Shown piece by piece: positions 1 to 8,048 of a DNA stretch of 64,000 nt. Numbering within the stretch: position 1 is the first letter of the stretch; every line of letters begins with the position of its first letter. Origin of the DNA: Salinimicrobium nanhaiense (lineage in GTDB: Bacteria; Bacteroidota; Bacteroidia; Flavobacteriales; Flavobacteriaceae); contig JAAVJQ010000005.1 in NCBI GenBank assembly GCA_012038135.1, positions 130,926 to 194,925 on the forward strand, written 5' to 3'. The position numbers and the translations under genes are program-made. The notes under the pieces were generated by a model that had not been told where the DNA came from, did no database searches, and saw nothing but the letters and a program-made list of their open reading frames with translations.

Positions 1-66
1 GTCTAGTTGTTGTGAATATAAAATATAAACGAAAAAATGCATTATTTTTTAATCAAAGAAAACAAA

Positions 67-92
67 AAACCCCTCTTAAAAAAGAGGGGTTT
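67..92 (-). terminator. Displaced terminator of tRNA-Arg
   Basis: A perfect 11-bp stem (67..77 with 82..92, AAACCCCTCTT) with an AAAA loop. It lies next to the displaced tRNA 3' fragment and was probably the original terminator of the tRNA-Arg gene before the element inserted. A similar but not identical hairpin follows the intact tRNA gene at 28281..28305, so the element brought its own. Confidence 0.7.
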
Positions 93-94
93 CC

Positions 95-140
95 GTGATC
101 GCGAGAGGATTCGAACCTCTGACCGTCTGCTTAGAAGGCA
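95..140 (-). repeat. att site copy: displaced 3' fragment of tRNA-Arg
   Basis: These 46 bp are identical to 28308..28353 inside the complete tRNA-Arg gene and are in the same orientation. They comprise the tRNA 3' part: anticodon loop, variable loop, T arm and acceptor 3' strand. Identity stops at 141, within the 5' side of the anticodon stem. This is the usual scar of a tyrosine-recombinase element that integrates into a tRNA gene and restores its 3' end. Confidence 0.9.
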
Positions 141-243
141 ACAAATTTAACAACTTTTAGCTTTAAGTTAAATTACAACGTATTGAAAATCAATATATTA
201 AATAAATTTAATATCATTTAAGACCAATTAATGGTCTAAAAAA

Positions 244-264
244 GTGTGCGTAAAGTGTGCGTAA
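244..264 (+). repeat. Left arm-type repeats (2 x GTGTGCGTAA)
   Basis: Two copies of GTGTGCGTAA are spaced 11 bp apart, one helical turn. The same 21-bp tandem recurs in the same orientation at 28093..28113 near the other end. Placement inside both att copies fits integrase arm-binding sites, as known for lambda-like and CTnDOT-like tyrosine recombinases. It also lies 34 bp upstream of the integrase start, so it may regulate int. Confidence 0.7.
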
Positions 265-297
265 AATTGTATAAATTTAAAATCCAAACTTCACATC

Positions 298-1554
298 ATG
301 GCACAAATTAAGCTCATTTTAGATACCAGGGAAAAATCCAAATCTTTCAAGACTGGACTCTATCCTGTTGTGGTTAAAATTTTTCATAGAAAATCCAGAA
401 TGATACGCCTTCCCTATTGGACTTCAATTCCGGGGTGGGATTCTAAAAACATGAAACTTAAAAAATCTGCTTTTGTAAATAAAGAAATTGATTGTGATTC
501 AATAAATAGAGAAATAGCTAATAAAATAAATCTTGCTAAAAAGTTGACTATAGATCTAGGGGAAACTTTGAATGATGTGTCAGTTGATACACTTGTGGAA
601 AACATCAAGAAGATCTGGGATGGAGAAAAAGATTCTGAGCTTAGAAGGAATTTAGCCAACGAAACCACTATTAATGAATGGGGAGCTGTTCTTATAAAAA
701 GAAAAAATAAAATTAAAAAACCCAGCACGGCCAAATGGTATCAAGATTCAATATCTGCTTTAAACAAGTTCAATGGTGAGAAACCGGTAAAATTTAATCA
801 GATTACTGTTTCCTTTCTCCAAGAATTTGAAGCAGAACATTTGGCTAAAGGAAACTCTAAAAATGGTATTAGTGCTTATCTAAGAGCAATTAGAGCAATT
901 TACAATAGTGCTATTAAAGAAGATATTTATGTACCAGTTAAAAATCCATTCTCACTCTATCGGATCCCCTCAACAAAAAGAAACAAAAAAAAGGCTCTCA
1001 CCAAGGAAAAAATAATGGCAATTAGAAACCTTAAATATGAAACCAATTCAAGCATATGGCATACAAAAAATTACCTCTTGAGTATGTTTAATTGTCGGGG
1101 CATGAATCTTATTGATCTGGCTAAACTCCAGGTAAAAAATATAACAGAAAACAGAATACATTATGGTCGTAGTAAGACTGGAGATTCATTATCCGTAAGA
1201 ATAACAGAAGAATTGGCAGAAATTCTTGACTACTACCTCAAAAATAAAGGCCAGAATGATTTTATTTTTCCAATAGGTTATGATGGTTCTCCTGAAAGTT
1301 TCACCAAATACCGGTCCGACCGAAGATTAGTAAATAAACTTTTAAAAAAGATTGCAGATGACGCAGGTATCGAAGAGAGAATGACCTCCTACTATATGCG
1401 CCATTCATGGGCCACAATTGCCAAACATCTGGGAGTAGCAACAGAAGTTATAAGTGAAGGGTTAGGGCATCACTCTCTACGTACCACTCAAACCTATTTA
1501 AAAGACTTTGATAGCGAAGTATTAGATGATGCAAATGATCTTGTAGTTTCATAG
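298..1554 (+). CDS. int: Tyrosine recombinase (element integrase)
   Basis: This site-specific recombinase is expected to integrate and excise the element at the tRNA-Arg gene. The 418-residue protein has the Bacteroidota layout: an N-terminal arm-binding region, a SAM-like core-binding domain (about 125-215) and a C-terminal catalytic domain. Catalytic signs are the Arg in NCRGMNLIDL (about 268), a Lys in GRSKTGDS, YYMRHSWAT with R368 (Tyr replaces the usual first His of the HxxR box, common in this group), GHH around 390-392 and the nucleophile Y400 in TQTYLKDF. The length is normal and the gene looks intact. It lies just inside the left att copy, next to the arm-type repeats. Confidence 0.95.
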   Translation: MAQIKLILDTREKSKSFKTGLYPVVVKIFHRKSRMIRLPYWTSIPGWDSKNMKLKKSAFVNKEIDCDSINREIANKINLAKKLTIDLGETLNDVSVDTLVENIKKIWDGEKDSELRRNLANETTINEWGAVLIKRKNKIKKPSTAKWYQDSISALNKFNGEKPVKFNQITVSFLQEFEAEHLAKGNSKNGISAYLRAIRAIYNSAIKEDIYVPVKNPFSLYRIPSTKRNKKKALTKEKIMAIRNLKYETNSSIWHTKNYLLSMFNCRGMNLIDLAKLQVKNITENRIHYGRSKTGDSLSVRITEELAEILDYYLKNKGQNDFIFPIGYDGSPESFTKYRSDRRLVNKLLKKIADDAGIEERMTSYYMRHSWATIAKHLGVATEVISEGLGHHSLRTTQTYLKDFDSEVLDDANDLVVS

Positions 1555-2300
1555 GCACAAATTGAGGAACAACTCCCAAAGCACATTCCCTTCCACTGCG
1601 TTCCAGGAAAAGAGCTTTAGGGGAGGTCTTGGACACATGATTAACGGATTAGAAAGGGTATTCTAAAAAATAAAATTTTGTGCCATCCGTTAGTCAAGAG
1701 TCCGCCAAATCATGCAAGCAATTAATTTACAGTAAATTAAAGATACCTCTTCACCTAATTTTTCACCTCCCCCATCGCTGTTACCATTTATACTAGTGCA
1801 AAACAACGGAATTTAGAAGTTAGCCGGCCTGAATGAAATTCCAGCTCTTTCCACCAAAATATCAATACGGCCTATCCTAATTCTAAATTCCCTAAAGGAG
1901 CAACGGAAAATGGTAACAGCGACGGCTCTACGGGAAGTAAATCAAATAAAAGGATATCTCGTTCAGATGCATAAATTAGTTTTTGGGAAAATGGAAAACG
2001 CTCGAGATACAAAAAGTAAATCATGAAAGAGATGAAATTTAAGAATCGGATTTAATGGCAATTTTTGCTCTTCCTGCTTTTTTCTTCCTGAAATCTGAAA
2101 AAATAAAGATCAGCCCCTTTTTTCAAAAACCTTTATTTGCCCTAATCTAGCTATTTTCCAAGTGAGACCTTTTTTTGATTGATGCCATTTTGAATGATTC
2201 GTATTCAAATCTTATTTTTTGTGTTAATAGCTCAAAAACAAGAGGTTGTAGTTATATTTAAGCAGACAATTGTCACTACAAAAAAAGTCAAACAATTGAG
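1555..2300. other. Gene-free region with nested inverted repeats
   Basis: There is no convincing gene in these 746 bp between integrase and replication helicase. They hold a 15-bp perfect inverted repeat (1775..1789 and 1908..1922) enclosing a second, 11-bp one (GGAATTTAGAA with TTCTAAATTCC), and a 10-bp palindrome GACAATTGTC at 2265..2274 just before the helicase gene. The region may carry replication or excision control sites. Confidence 0.6.
1775..1922. repeat. Nested inverted repeat upstream of the replication gene
   Basis: The outer arms TCGCTGTTACCATTT (1775..1789) and its exact reverse complement (1908..1922) are separated by 118 bp. Inside, GGAATTTAGAA and TTCTAAATTCC form a second stem. 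The structure could be an origin, a structured RNA or the footprint of a small lost element; the sequence alone does not decide. Confidence 0.55.
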
Positions 2301-3512
2301 ATGGTGGAGAAAGGAAAATCATACATCCGGGTCGGAACCCAGTACTACAAAATTGTAAGTGCTCCAAGTATTTCCGGTGTGGAAAATGAAGCCCTGGTGC
2401 CATGGAATATTGAAACGATCCGGCAGGACCACGGAAAGACTTTTCTTGCAGCCATTCCCAAATATGATGGTTTTACCTGTATCCCGGATCATCTGAATTT
2501 TAAATCCTCCTTCCATGATTTCTACAATACCTATTCGCCGCTCAGCCACATCATAAAAGAGGGAGATTGTGGGGTATCTCTCAAGTTTGTTCAGCACATC
2601 TTTGGAACTCATTATGAACAAGGCCTGGATTACCTGCAGCTATTATTTACAAGGCCCACTCAAATCTTGCCTATTCTCTGCCTGGTTTCCCGTGAACGTT
2701 CCACAGGTAAGAGTACTTTTTTAAAATGGCTTAAGCTCATTTTTGAAAACAATCTTACATATCTGACCAATGACAGCTTCACCAGTCAGTTTAATTCTGA
2801 TTGGGCGAACAAACTCCTGATCTGTATCGATGAAGTACTGTTTAACAAAGAGGAACTTACAGAGAGAATCAAATACCTCAGTACTACCAACATCAATAAA
2901 CTTGAAGCAAAAGGGAAAGACAAGCGGGAAGTGGAGTTCTTCGGCAAATTTATTCTCTGTAGTAACAATGAAGAAAACTTTATCAAAATTGACCACCACG
3001 AAACACGCTTCTGGGTTCTGCAGGTACCGGTGATAAAAAAAGAACAAACAGGGTTCTTGGAATCCCTGGCCAAAGAAATTCCGGCTTTTCTTTTCTACTT
3101 GAAAAATAGGAAGCTCTATTCCAAACACCAGACAAGGATGTGGTTCACAGCTGATCAAATAGAAACTCCTGCCTTGAAAAGACTGGTGCAGAATAACCGG
3201 AACCGGGTGGAAAGGGAATTGGCCGGTATTCTTCTTATGATCATGGAAGACCATGATCTGGAAACTCTTAACCTATGTCCTATGGATGCTTATAACGCCA
3301 TAAGTAAATCAAGGCTCCGCTTCGATCTTACCCAAATCCGCAATATCCTGAAGAAGGAGTGGAAACTGGTGAACCAAAGCAACTCGAACCGCTATCAGAA
3401 GTTCCTGCTCTGGGGAGATGGCACCACTACCTTCAGAGAAGCTAAAGGACGCTATTTCACTATAAATAAAAATTTCCTGCTGGGGAATTTTGAGGATCTC
3501 AGAAATACCTGA
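2301..3512 (+). CDS. SF3-like replication helicase (DUF5906/VirE-type)
   Basis: This is a replication ATPase of the primase-associated, D5/SF3-like type found in Bacteroidota mobile elements. The P-loop is RSTGKST with K137, the Walker B segment is LLICIDE (D177, E178), and a sensor-like ILCSNN follows around residue 215. The rest matches no catalytic primase motif, and priming activity is probably supplied by the CHC2/Toprim pair downstream. It is followed by the iteron-like cluster at 3551..3760, which fits a rep gene next to its origin. The short palindrome at 2265..2274 may be an operator. Family is assigned from motifs and neighbours; the helicase role is inferred. Confidence 0.75.
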   Translation: MVEKGKSYIRVGTQYYKIVSAPSISGVENEALVPWNIETIRQDHGKTFLAAIPKYDGFTCIPDHLNFKSSFHDFYNTYSPLSHIIKEGDCGVSLKFVQHIFGTHYEQGLDYLQLLFTRPTQILPILCLVSRERSTGKSTFLKWLKLIFENNLTYLTNDSFTSQFNSDWANKLLICIDEVLFNKEELTERIKYLSTTNINKLEAKGKDKREVEFFGKFILCSNNEENFIKIDHHETRFWVLQVPVIKKEQTGFLESLAKEIPAFLFYLKNRKLYSKHQTRMWFTADQIETPALKRLVQNNRNRVERELAGILLMIMEDHDLETLNLCPMDAYNAISKSRLRFDLTQIRNILKKEWKLVNQSNSNRYQKFLLWGDGTTTFREAKGRYFTINKNFLLGNFEDLRNT

Positions 3513-3550
3513 ATTCCTGTTTCTAAGGAAAAAATGATGAAATGATGATA

Positions 3551-3760
3551 AAACGATGACAGGGAAACTCCAGTATTTTCGGGAGGTTTCAGCTGCTGTC
3601 ATCGTTTCATCAAAATGAAGACTGCTTTTGAAAGAAAAACTTTGAAACTATCTATTTTTTTGATGAATTGATGACAGAATAAGATAAGACCAGTAATAGC
3701 AAGGGTTCCGGCTGTCATCATTTTGTCATCAAACTGTCATCAAAAATAAAAATGATGACA
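3551..3760. repeat. Iteron-like TGTCATCA cluster, candidate origin
   Basis: Three direct copies of TGTCATCA start at 3713, 3724 and 3735, exactly 11 bp apart. Inverted copies TGATGACA lie at 3669..3676 and 3753..3760, the latter covering the start of the primase gene. A 12-bp perfect inverted repeat of the related AAACGATGACAG lies at 3551..3562 and 3596..3607. Helical phasing of direct copies between a replication helicase and a primase gene is typical of an iteron origin or an autoregulated rep operator. Confidence 0.7.
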
Positions 3761-4159
3761 AAAAAGGCGAAAGAGGAGTCTTACTATAAAGAGCTACAAT
3801 TTGACCTAAATGATATGCTGATGAAAACAAAAAAGATGAACTGTGAGGAAGCACGAAGTATAGCCATCTTCGAAACGCTGATAAAGATGGGCCACATTCC
3901 CACTCGAAAATCACAAAAAGAAGCCTGGTTTCTGAGTCCCCTGCGATCTGAAACAGAAGCCTCTTTCAAAATTTCCTTTAGACTAAACAGGTGGTACGAC
4001 TTCGGTATTGGGAAAGGAGGAAACGTGATCGACCTGGTATGCCTAATTCTTAATTGTTCGGTAGCAGAAGCACTAGCTTATTTGTCAGATGGAATACCTG
4101 TTCCTAATTCTTCTTTGAATAGCCAAACCAAAAGTAGAGGAAATAGAACCTGCAAATAA
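3752..4159 (+). CDS. CHC2-type primase N-terminal half (frameshifted gene)
   Basis: This 135-residue piece matches the zinc-finger-like N-terminal domain of element-encoded DnaG-type primases: the SPLRSETEASFKISFRLN and RWYDFGIGKGGNVIDLV segments are hallmarks. Such proteins normally run on into a Toprim domain as one chain of about 300 residues. Here the frame closes with TAA at 4157..4159 while the homologous sequence continues in the next frame: reading AKPKVEEIEPANNVLKI across 4122..4172 joins smoothly to the following Toprim gene. A single-base indel between about 4117 and 4156 has therefore split the gene, unless it is a sequence error or a programmed slip. The start codon is covered by an inverted TGATGACA iteron. 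Confidence 0.75.
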   Translation: MMTKKAKEESYYKELQFDLNDMLMKTKKMNCEEARSIAIFETLIKMGHIPTRKSQKEAWFLSPLRSETEASFKISFRLNRWYDFGIGKGGNVIDLVCLILNCSVAEALAYLSDGIPVPNSSLNSQTKSRGNRTCK

Positions 4160-4163
4160 TGTT

Positions 4164-4718
4164 TTGAAGATTTTACCAATAGAACATGAAACTCTCAGGA
4201 AATATCTTCACACTCGTAATATCCCGGTTGAAATAGCAAAAACCTTCTGCAAGGAAGTCTGGTATATATCGAATGGTAAAAGATTCTTTGCCCTGGGCCT
4301 GCAGAACCATTTAGGAGGCTGGGAGCTTCGCAACCTTTACTTTAAAACCTCCACAACTCCTAAAAGTTATTCCTATCTCAATCAGGGTTATGATCATATA
4401 ATTGTTCTGGAAGGAATGTTTGATCTTCTGTCTTTAGCAGTCATAGTACCAGAAGAGGTTGAAAATACAGATCTATTGATTCTGAATTCTCTGTCTTTTT
4501 TACCAGAGATCCATGAAATTCTCAGCCAATACTCCACTGTGACTTTATACCTGGACCGCGACTCCTCCGGAATTAAAGCAACCGAAAATGTTCTAAAAAC
4601 CATGCCTTCCTGTAAGGATGGAAGCCATTTGTTTAAAGGACATAAAGACTTGAATGAAAAACTTCTTAATAGCATCCATGACAGGAAATATTGTCCATTA
4701 AAAACCAAATCAAACTAG
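4164..4718 (+). CDS. Toprim-domain primase C-terminal half
   Basis: This is the catalytic Toprim part of the split element primase. The Toprim signature residues are visible: the Glu of VLEGMFDLLSL and the DxD-like TLYLDRDSSG. The assigned start is a TTG; upstream codons in the same frame continue the homologous linker, so this start is probably an artefact of the frameshift with the preceding piece. If it is expressed independently, it would lack the zinc-binding module needed for template recognition. It is followed by the candidate oriT and mob genes. Confidence 0.75.
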   Translation: MKILPIEHETLRKYLHTRNIPVEIAKTFCKEVWYISNGKRFFALGLQNHLGGWELRNLYFKTSTTPKSYSYLNQGYDHIIVLEGMFDLLSLAVIVPEEVENTDLLILNSLSFLPEIHEILSQYSTVTLYLDRDSSGIKATENVLKTMPSCKDGSHLFKGHKDLNEKLLNSIHDRKYCPLKTKSN

Positions 4719-4805
4719 TGACGTACTTCTACTTTTTTGAGTAGCAAAGCAAGATGTGTCATTGTCATGACAATCTAGCTTTGCGCCCGGAGGTTGCAAA
4801 GACTG
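4719..4805 (+). other. oriT: Candidate oriT upstream of mob genes
   Basis: The short gap before mobC holds nested dyads: a 14-bp perfect palindrome ATTGTCATGACAAT at 4761..4774, flanked by GCAAAGC (4744..4750) and its inverse GCTTTGC (4778..4784), plus a small CTAC/GTAG hairpin just upstream. Inverted repeats directly before a relaxosome gene pair are the usual oriT arrangement. The nick site cannot be fixed from sequence alone. Confidence 0.6.
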
Positions 4806-4815
4806 AAAAGAAAAA

Positions 4816-5112
4816 ATGAAACGAGAATTCATCCAAATTCGATGCTCGATTTACGAGAAGAAGCTACTCAAAAAAAGAGCGGCCAGGGCAGGAATTTCTC
4901 TTTCAGAGTATCTCCGTTCCACCGCTTTTAAAAGAAATGTTGTTGAAAGAATTACTCCAGAACAACTGGAATTTTACCGGTTACTCGTGCAGTACAAAAC
5001 AAACTTTTCCAGAATCAGCAGCATGTTTAAAAATCGAGATCCTCAGCTAGCTGCCACCGTGAAAAATCTGACTGAAGAAATAAGAACCCACTTAAAAAAC
5101 TTTAGAAAATGA
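4816..5112 (+). CDS. mobC: MobC-like relaxosome accessory protein
   Basis: This 98-residue basic protein probably binds oriT and assists the relaxase. The N-terminal part (KREFIQIRCSIYEKKLLKKR, then ARAGISLSEYLRSTA) has the ribbon-helix-helix pattern of MobC/MbpA-type plasmid mobilization proteins, followed by a helical tail. It overlaps the relaxase gene by 4 nt (ATGA at 5109..5112), so the two are translationally coupled. Confidence 0.85.
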   Translation: MKREFIQIRCSIYEKKLLKKRAARAGISLSEYLRSTAFKRNVVERITPEQLEFYRLLVQYKTNFSRISSMFKNRDPQLAATVKNLTEEIRTHLKNFRK

Positions 5113-5975
5113 TTGGGAAGGGACACTCCATATCTCGTACAAGAGAATCTATAGCATATGGCTGGAATCAGGAGAAAGATGCCGAAGTAGTTCTTAAAGA
5201 ATTTTTGGCAGGAGATACACCGCAGGAGATTGCCGAAGAATTTAAAATCATACAGTCACAAAATGACAGATGCATTAATAACACCTTAAGCTTTGTAGTA
5301 AGTCCGACCATAGAAGACGGGAAAAAAATGACCAGGAAAGATCTGGGAGAAATAGCCAAGCAATTCTTGAAAGAGATGAATCTTAGAAATCATCAGGCTA
5401 TTTCCTTTGTCCATCGAGACAAGGACCACACCCACATTCATATCTATGTGAATCGCATAAATATGACAGGAGAGACATATAAAGACAACTTCATTGGAAA
5501 GCGAAGCCAAATTGCTGCAGATAACGTGGCCCGGGAGATGGGACTTACGAGGGTAAGAGAAGTCCAACAGGATAAGCTTCTGGAGCTAAAACAACATCGC
5601 AAGGAAGTTCAGAATATTCATGAAAGGGTTTTGCAGGTCAGACCGAAGTCACTGGACGAGTACATAAAAAGGATGCAGGAGCACCGGGTAACGGTGATCC
5701 CATCAATCAACAAGTCGAATCAGCTGCAGGGTTTTCGGTTCGAATTTAAAGGTATAAACCTAAAGGGAAGCGAGATACATCGGTCTATGAGTGGCAGTAA
5801 AATTGTCCTTGGAATTAGCCAAAATAATAGCTTCACCAGATTAAAAGAAGCACCAAAGTCTTTGCACTTGGCTAGTAATACAATTCAGTTAAGCAGCGGC
5901 TTTATAAATAAAATGGTGAAGGACTTGGTGAAGCAAACCATTAAAAGGGCACTGGATACAGGTGTAGGATTTTAA
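5109..5975 (+). CDS. mobB: Relaxase / mobilization nuclease (HUH type)
   Basis: This enzyme would nick oriT and pilot the transferred strand. It carries the three-histidine metal site H107-T-H109-I-H111 in DHTHIHIYVNRI, the hallmark of MobA/VirD2-like HUH relaxases, with the preceding strand AISFVHRD. The candidate catalytic Tyr is in the N-terminal region (Y17 is the best candidate). At 288 residues it has only the nuclease domain plus a short C-terminal region, as usual for Bacteroidota mobilizable elements. It is coupled to mobC by a 4-nt overlap. Confidence 0.9.
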   Translation: MIGKGHSISRTRESIAYGWNQEKDAEVVLKEFLAGDTPQEIAEEFKIIQSQNDRCINNTLSFVVSPTIEDGKKMTRKDLGEIAKQFLKEMNLRNHQAISFVHRDKDHTHIHIYVNRINMTGETYKDNFIGKRSQIAADNVAREMGLTRVREVQQDKLLELKQHRKEVQNIHERVLQVRPKSLDEYIKRMQEHRVTVIPSINKSNQLQGFRFEFKGINLKGSEIHRSMSGSKIVLGISQNNSFTRLKEAPKSLHLASNTIQLSSGFINKMVKDLVKQTIKRALDTGVGF

Positions 5976-5987
5976 AAACAAAACAAG

Positions 5988-6401
5988 ATGAAAAAGCTGG
6001 ATGAAATTATGGAGCTTATGGCAGATGAAATGCAGGATTTCCAGAATGGTCTCTTGCAGATGAAAAAAATGATTGAGGAACTCAACACCCGGAGTATTCC
6101 TATTACCACCGAAGTAATGGAAAAACAGTTAAAGATTTTCTTTCAAAAGCAACAGGAAAGAGAAAGCCTAGCTTTGGAAAATTTAAGATCAATTGATCAA
6201 AAGCTAAAGAACACAACTATAGTTCCAAGAAACATAATTGCTCTCTTTGGAAGTATCTTACTAGTTCTGGTGCTAATAATAGGTTATTTAAGTTTCGAAT
6301 TAATGCAATCAAAAGATGTAAAAAATGAAATGCTTCAGGAGAAATCAACTGCTTTAAAAGGCTTCAAGCCTCAAAGACAAAAAATAAAAAAGTTTGCCTG
6401 A
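5988..6401 (+). CDS. Small membrane protein of the mob operon
   Basis: The 137-residue protein has an N-terminal helical, Glu/Lys-rich coiled-coil stretch (about 1-75), one strong membrane span (about 82-102, IIALFGSILLVLVLIIGYL) and a short basic tail. It starts 12 bp after the relaxase, so it probably belongs to the mob operon. Similar accessory proteins follow relaxase genes in other Bacteroidota elements; the molecular role is unknown. Confidence 0.65.
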   Translation: MKKLDEIMELMADEMQDFQNGLLQMKKMIEELNTRSIPITTEVMEKQLKIFFQKQQERESLALENLRSIDQKLKNTTIVPRNIIALFGSILLVLVLIIGYLSFELMQSKDVKNEMLQEKSTALKGFKPQRQKIKKFA

Positions 6402-6651
6402 TCAAAATTTCCGTAATGCGACCAATGCTGTTTTTATTTAACGCTTAACCAAAGTACGCTATAAAAAGAGCGTCGGATCCCGCGCAGATAAGTTTTGGTA
6501 GGAAATGGGGCTGGCACTACACTACCTGTTCTTATTCAGCACTTACATCATGCGGTTGCCCTCTGCGGAAAAGGTGCCAAAAAAATTTTTAAGGATTGAG
6601 AAGAGGTATTTCTATTCTTTTATCCAGTATTCTATCTTACACTCAAAAACA

Positions 6652-6870
6652 CTAAAGTTTAACAGCAAGTTCCGGAACATCCCTCAATGTTCCATTTTCT
6701 TGTTTTCCCAAAATAACCACTTCCTTGTTTTCCTTGTATTCATCAATGGCCATTAAAAGCTGGCCTATGGTTTCTCTTCGAATTTTCACTCCAGATTTCT
6801 GATTTTTATTTCTGACCTCGATATAATACCCATCTCTGAGATCTTTTGGTTTTGTGGAAGGCCTACCCAT
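6652..6870 (-). CDS. Small conserved hypothetical protein
   Basis: I do not recognise a function. The 72-residue product begins MGRPSTKPKDLRDGYYIEVR and is rich in charged residues, with a GRPSTKP start resembling small DNA-binding tails. An in-frame ATG ten codons upstream (6900) is possible, but the GRPSTK start looks like the natural N-terminus. It stands alone on the minus strand between the mob genes and the Rnk-like operon and may belong to the element backbone. Confidence 0.55.
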   Translation of the reverse strand: MGRPSTKPKDLRDGYYIEVRNKNQKSGVKIRRETIGQLLMAIDEYKENKEVVILGKQENGTLRDVPELAVKL

Positions 6871-7089
6871 AATTTTTATAATTTTAAGATTGGATTTCAA
6901 TAAACAATTATTATACTAAAACTTATCTGAAAGTTCTTAAAAAACAATGATTTTATAATTGTTTTTGCTACCGAAACATTACTATTCTGGCGGCGTACCG
7001 TTTTATCCACCAAAAGATTTGAATCAATTAAAATTTCAATATTATAGCCACTTCTCTTAATACAGAAGAGAAATGGCTATATGCAATAC

Positions 7090-7503
7090 CTATTCCTTTA
7101 GACCATTTGCAAAATATTCATACAACAAGGATTTCACATGCTGTACTTCTTCCAGGTGTGCATAGATTTTTTCCTTATAAATGAAATATTCCCCCAAGTA
7201 AAGATTCTCACATTGAACATCATCACATTCTCTCAAACCTTCCAGCTTGTGCCTAAGATCCCTGGTAGCTTTTAAACGTTTTGTGTTGTTTTCTTGCAGC
7301 TCATCCAGCACCTTAATTAAATGCTGGGAGTCTTCTACATTCCTGTTGATCTTAATGATAAAATTTCGGAATAAGAGCATCCTCAAAAAATTGATCTCCG
7401 TATTGATAAAGTCAATTTTTTCTAACCATCTCTTGCTTTCAGGAATAATTTCCAATTTTATTACTTCAATATCGGTAGTATGCTCCTGTACTTTCTCTCT
7501 CAT
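7090..7503 (-). CDS. Coiled-coil hypothetical protein
   Basis: This 137-residue, mostly helical and highly charged protein has heptad-like stretches and no signal peptide or membrane span. No family is recognised. It overlaps the upstream Rnk/GreA-like gene by 4 nt (7500..7503), so the pair is co-translated and probably functionally linked. It could be a partner or adaptor of that RNA-polymerase-binding factor; that is inference from coupling only. Confidence 0.65.
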   Translation of the reverse strand: MREKVQEHTTDIEVIKLEIIPESKRWLEKIDFINTEINFLRMLLFRNFIIKINRNVEDSQHLIKVLDELQENNTKRLKATRDLRHKLEGLRECDDVQCENLYLGEYFIYKEKIYAHLEEVQHVKSLLYEYFANGLKE

Positions 7504-7916
7504 GATGCTGTCTTTTTCAATATTTGTGGATGTTGAATTACCTTTAAAATTTTAATTTTGTTAGATCCCTTTGGAAATTCCCATTCTATCTCGTCTCCTT
7601 CGGCATACCCAAAAAGTGCTAATCCCATAGGAGCTAAAATGGAAATCTTGTTCTGTTTCAGGTCCCTCAGTTCTGGCATTACAAGACGATAAGTACTCTG
7701 TGCATTTCCGGGAGTAGAAATAGTGACTTCAGAATTAAGTCGTATCACATCCAGAGGCATTTTTGCACTAGATACCACCTTTGCCAGGTTCATCTCCTTA
7801 AGTAATTTTTGTATAGAGAGACGGTAAGATTTGTCTTTGTAATGTTGGGACATATGAATGATCTGCTTAAGCAGTTCAAATTCGTTTTTTTCGATAATCA
7901 ATTCCCTATATTTCAT
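7500..7916 (-). CDS. GreA/GreB-family factor, Rnk-like
   Basis: The 138-residue protein resembles regulator of nucleoside diphosphate kinase (Rnk) and the C-terminal FKBP-like half of GreA/GreB. An N-terminal short helical region is followed by the Gre_C domain (about 55-130) with the segments YRLVMPELRD, ISILAPMGLALFGY and GDEIEWEFPKG. Such proteins bind the RNA polymerase secondary channel; without the long N-terminal coiled coil of GreA, transcript cleavage is not expected. It is the first gene of a two-gene unit with the coiled-coil protein. Confidence 0.85.
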   Translation of the reverse strand: MKYRELIIEKNEFELLKQIIHMSQHYKDKSYRLSIQKLLKEMNLAKVVSSAKMPLDVIRLNSEVTISTPGNAQSTYRLVMPELRDLKQNKISILAPMGLALFGYAEGDEIEWEFPKGSNKIKILKVIQHPQILKKTAS

Positions 7917-7960
7917 GATTAAATATTTAATTTGTAACTTCTTCTTTTGAAGTTGTTAAA

Positions 7961-7994
7961 ACAACTGATCCCACACAGGGGCGGGATCAGAGTT
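7961..7994 (-). terminator. Terminator after glutamate dehydrogenase
   Basis: An 8-bp perfect stem, CTGATCCC (7965..7972) with GGGATCAG (7983..7990), is followed on the minus strand by TTGTTTT. It lies about 60 bp past the stop of the glutamate dehydrogenase gene and separates it from the Rnk-like operon. Confidence 0.7.
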
Positions 7995-8048
7995 GCTATA
8001 TTTCCCGGATCCTTACCTTCCAAAAAAGGGATTTCCGGAAGTTATTTT

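Noticed and set aside
6505-6756. 83-codon plus-strand frame
   Set aside because: Phe/Ile/Leu-rich low-complexity translation that overlaps the better-supported minus-strand small gene at 6652..6870.
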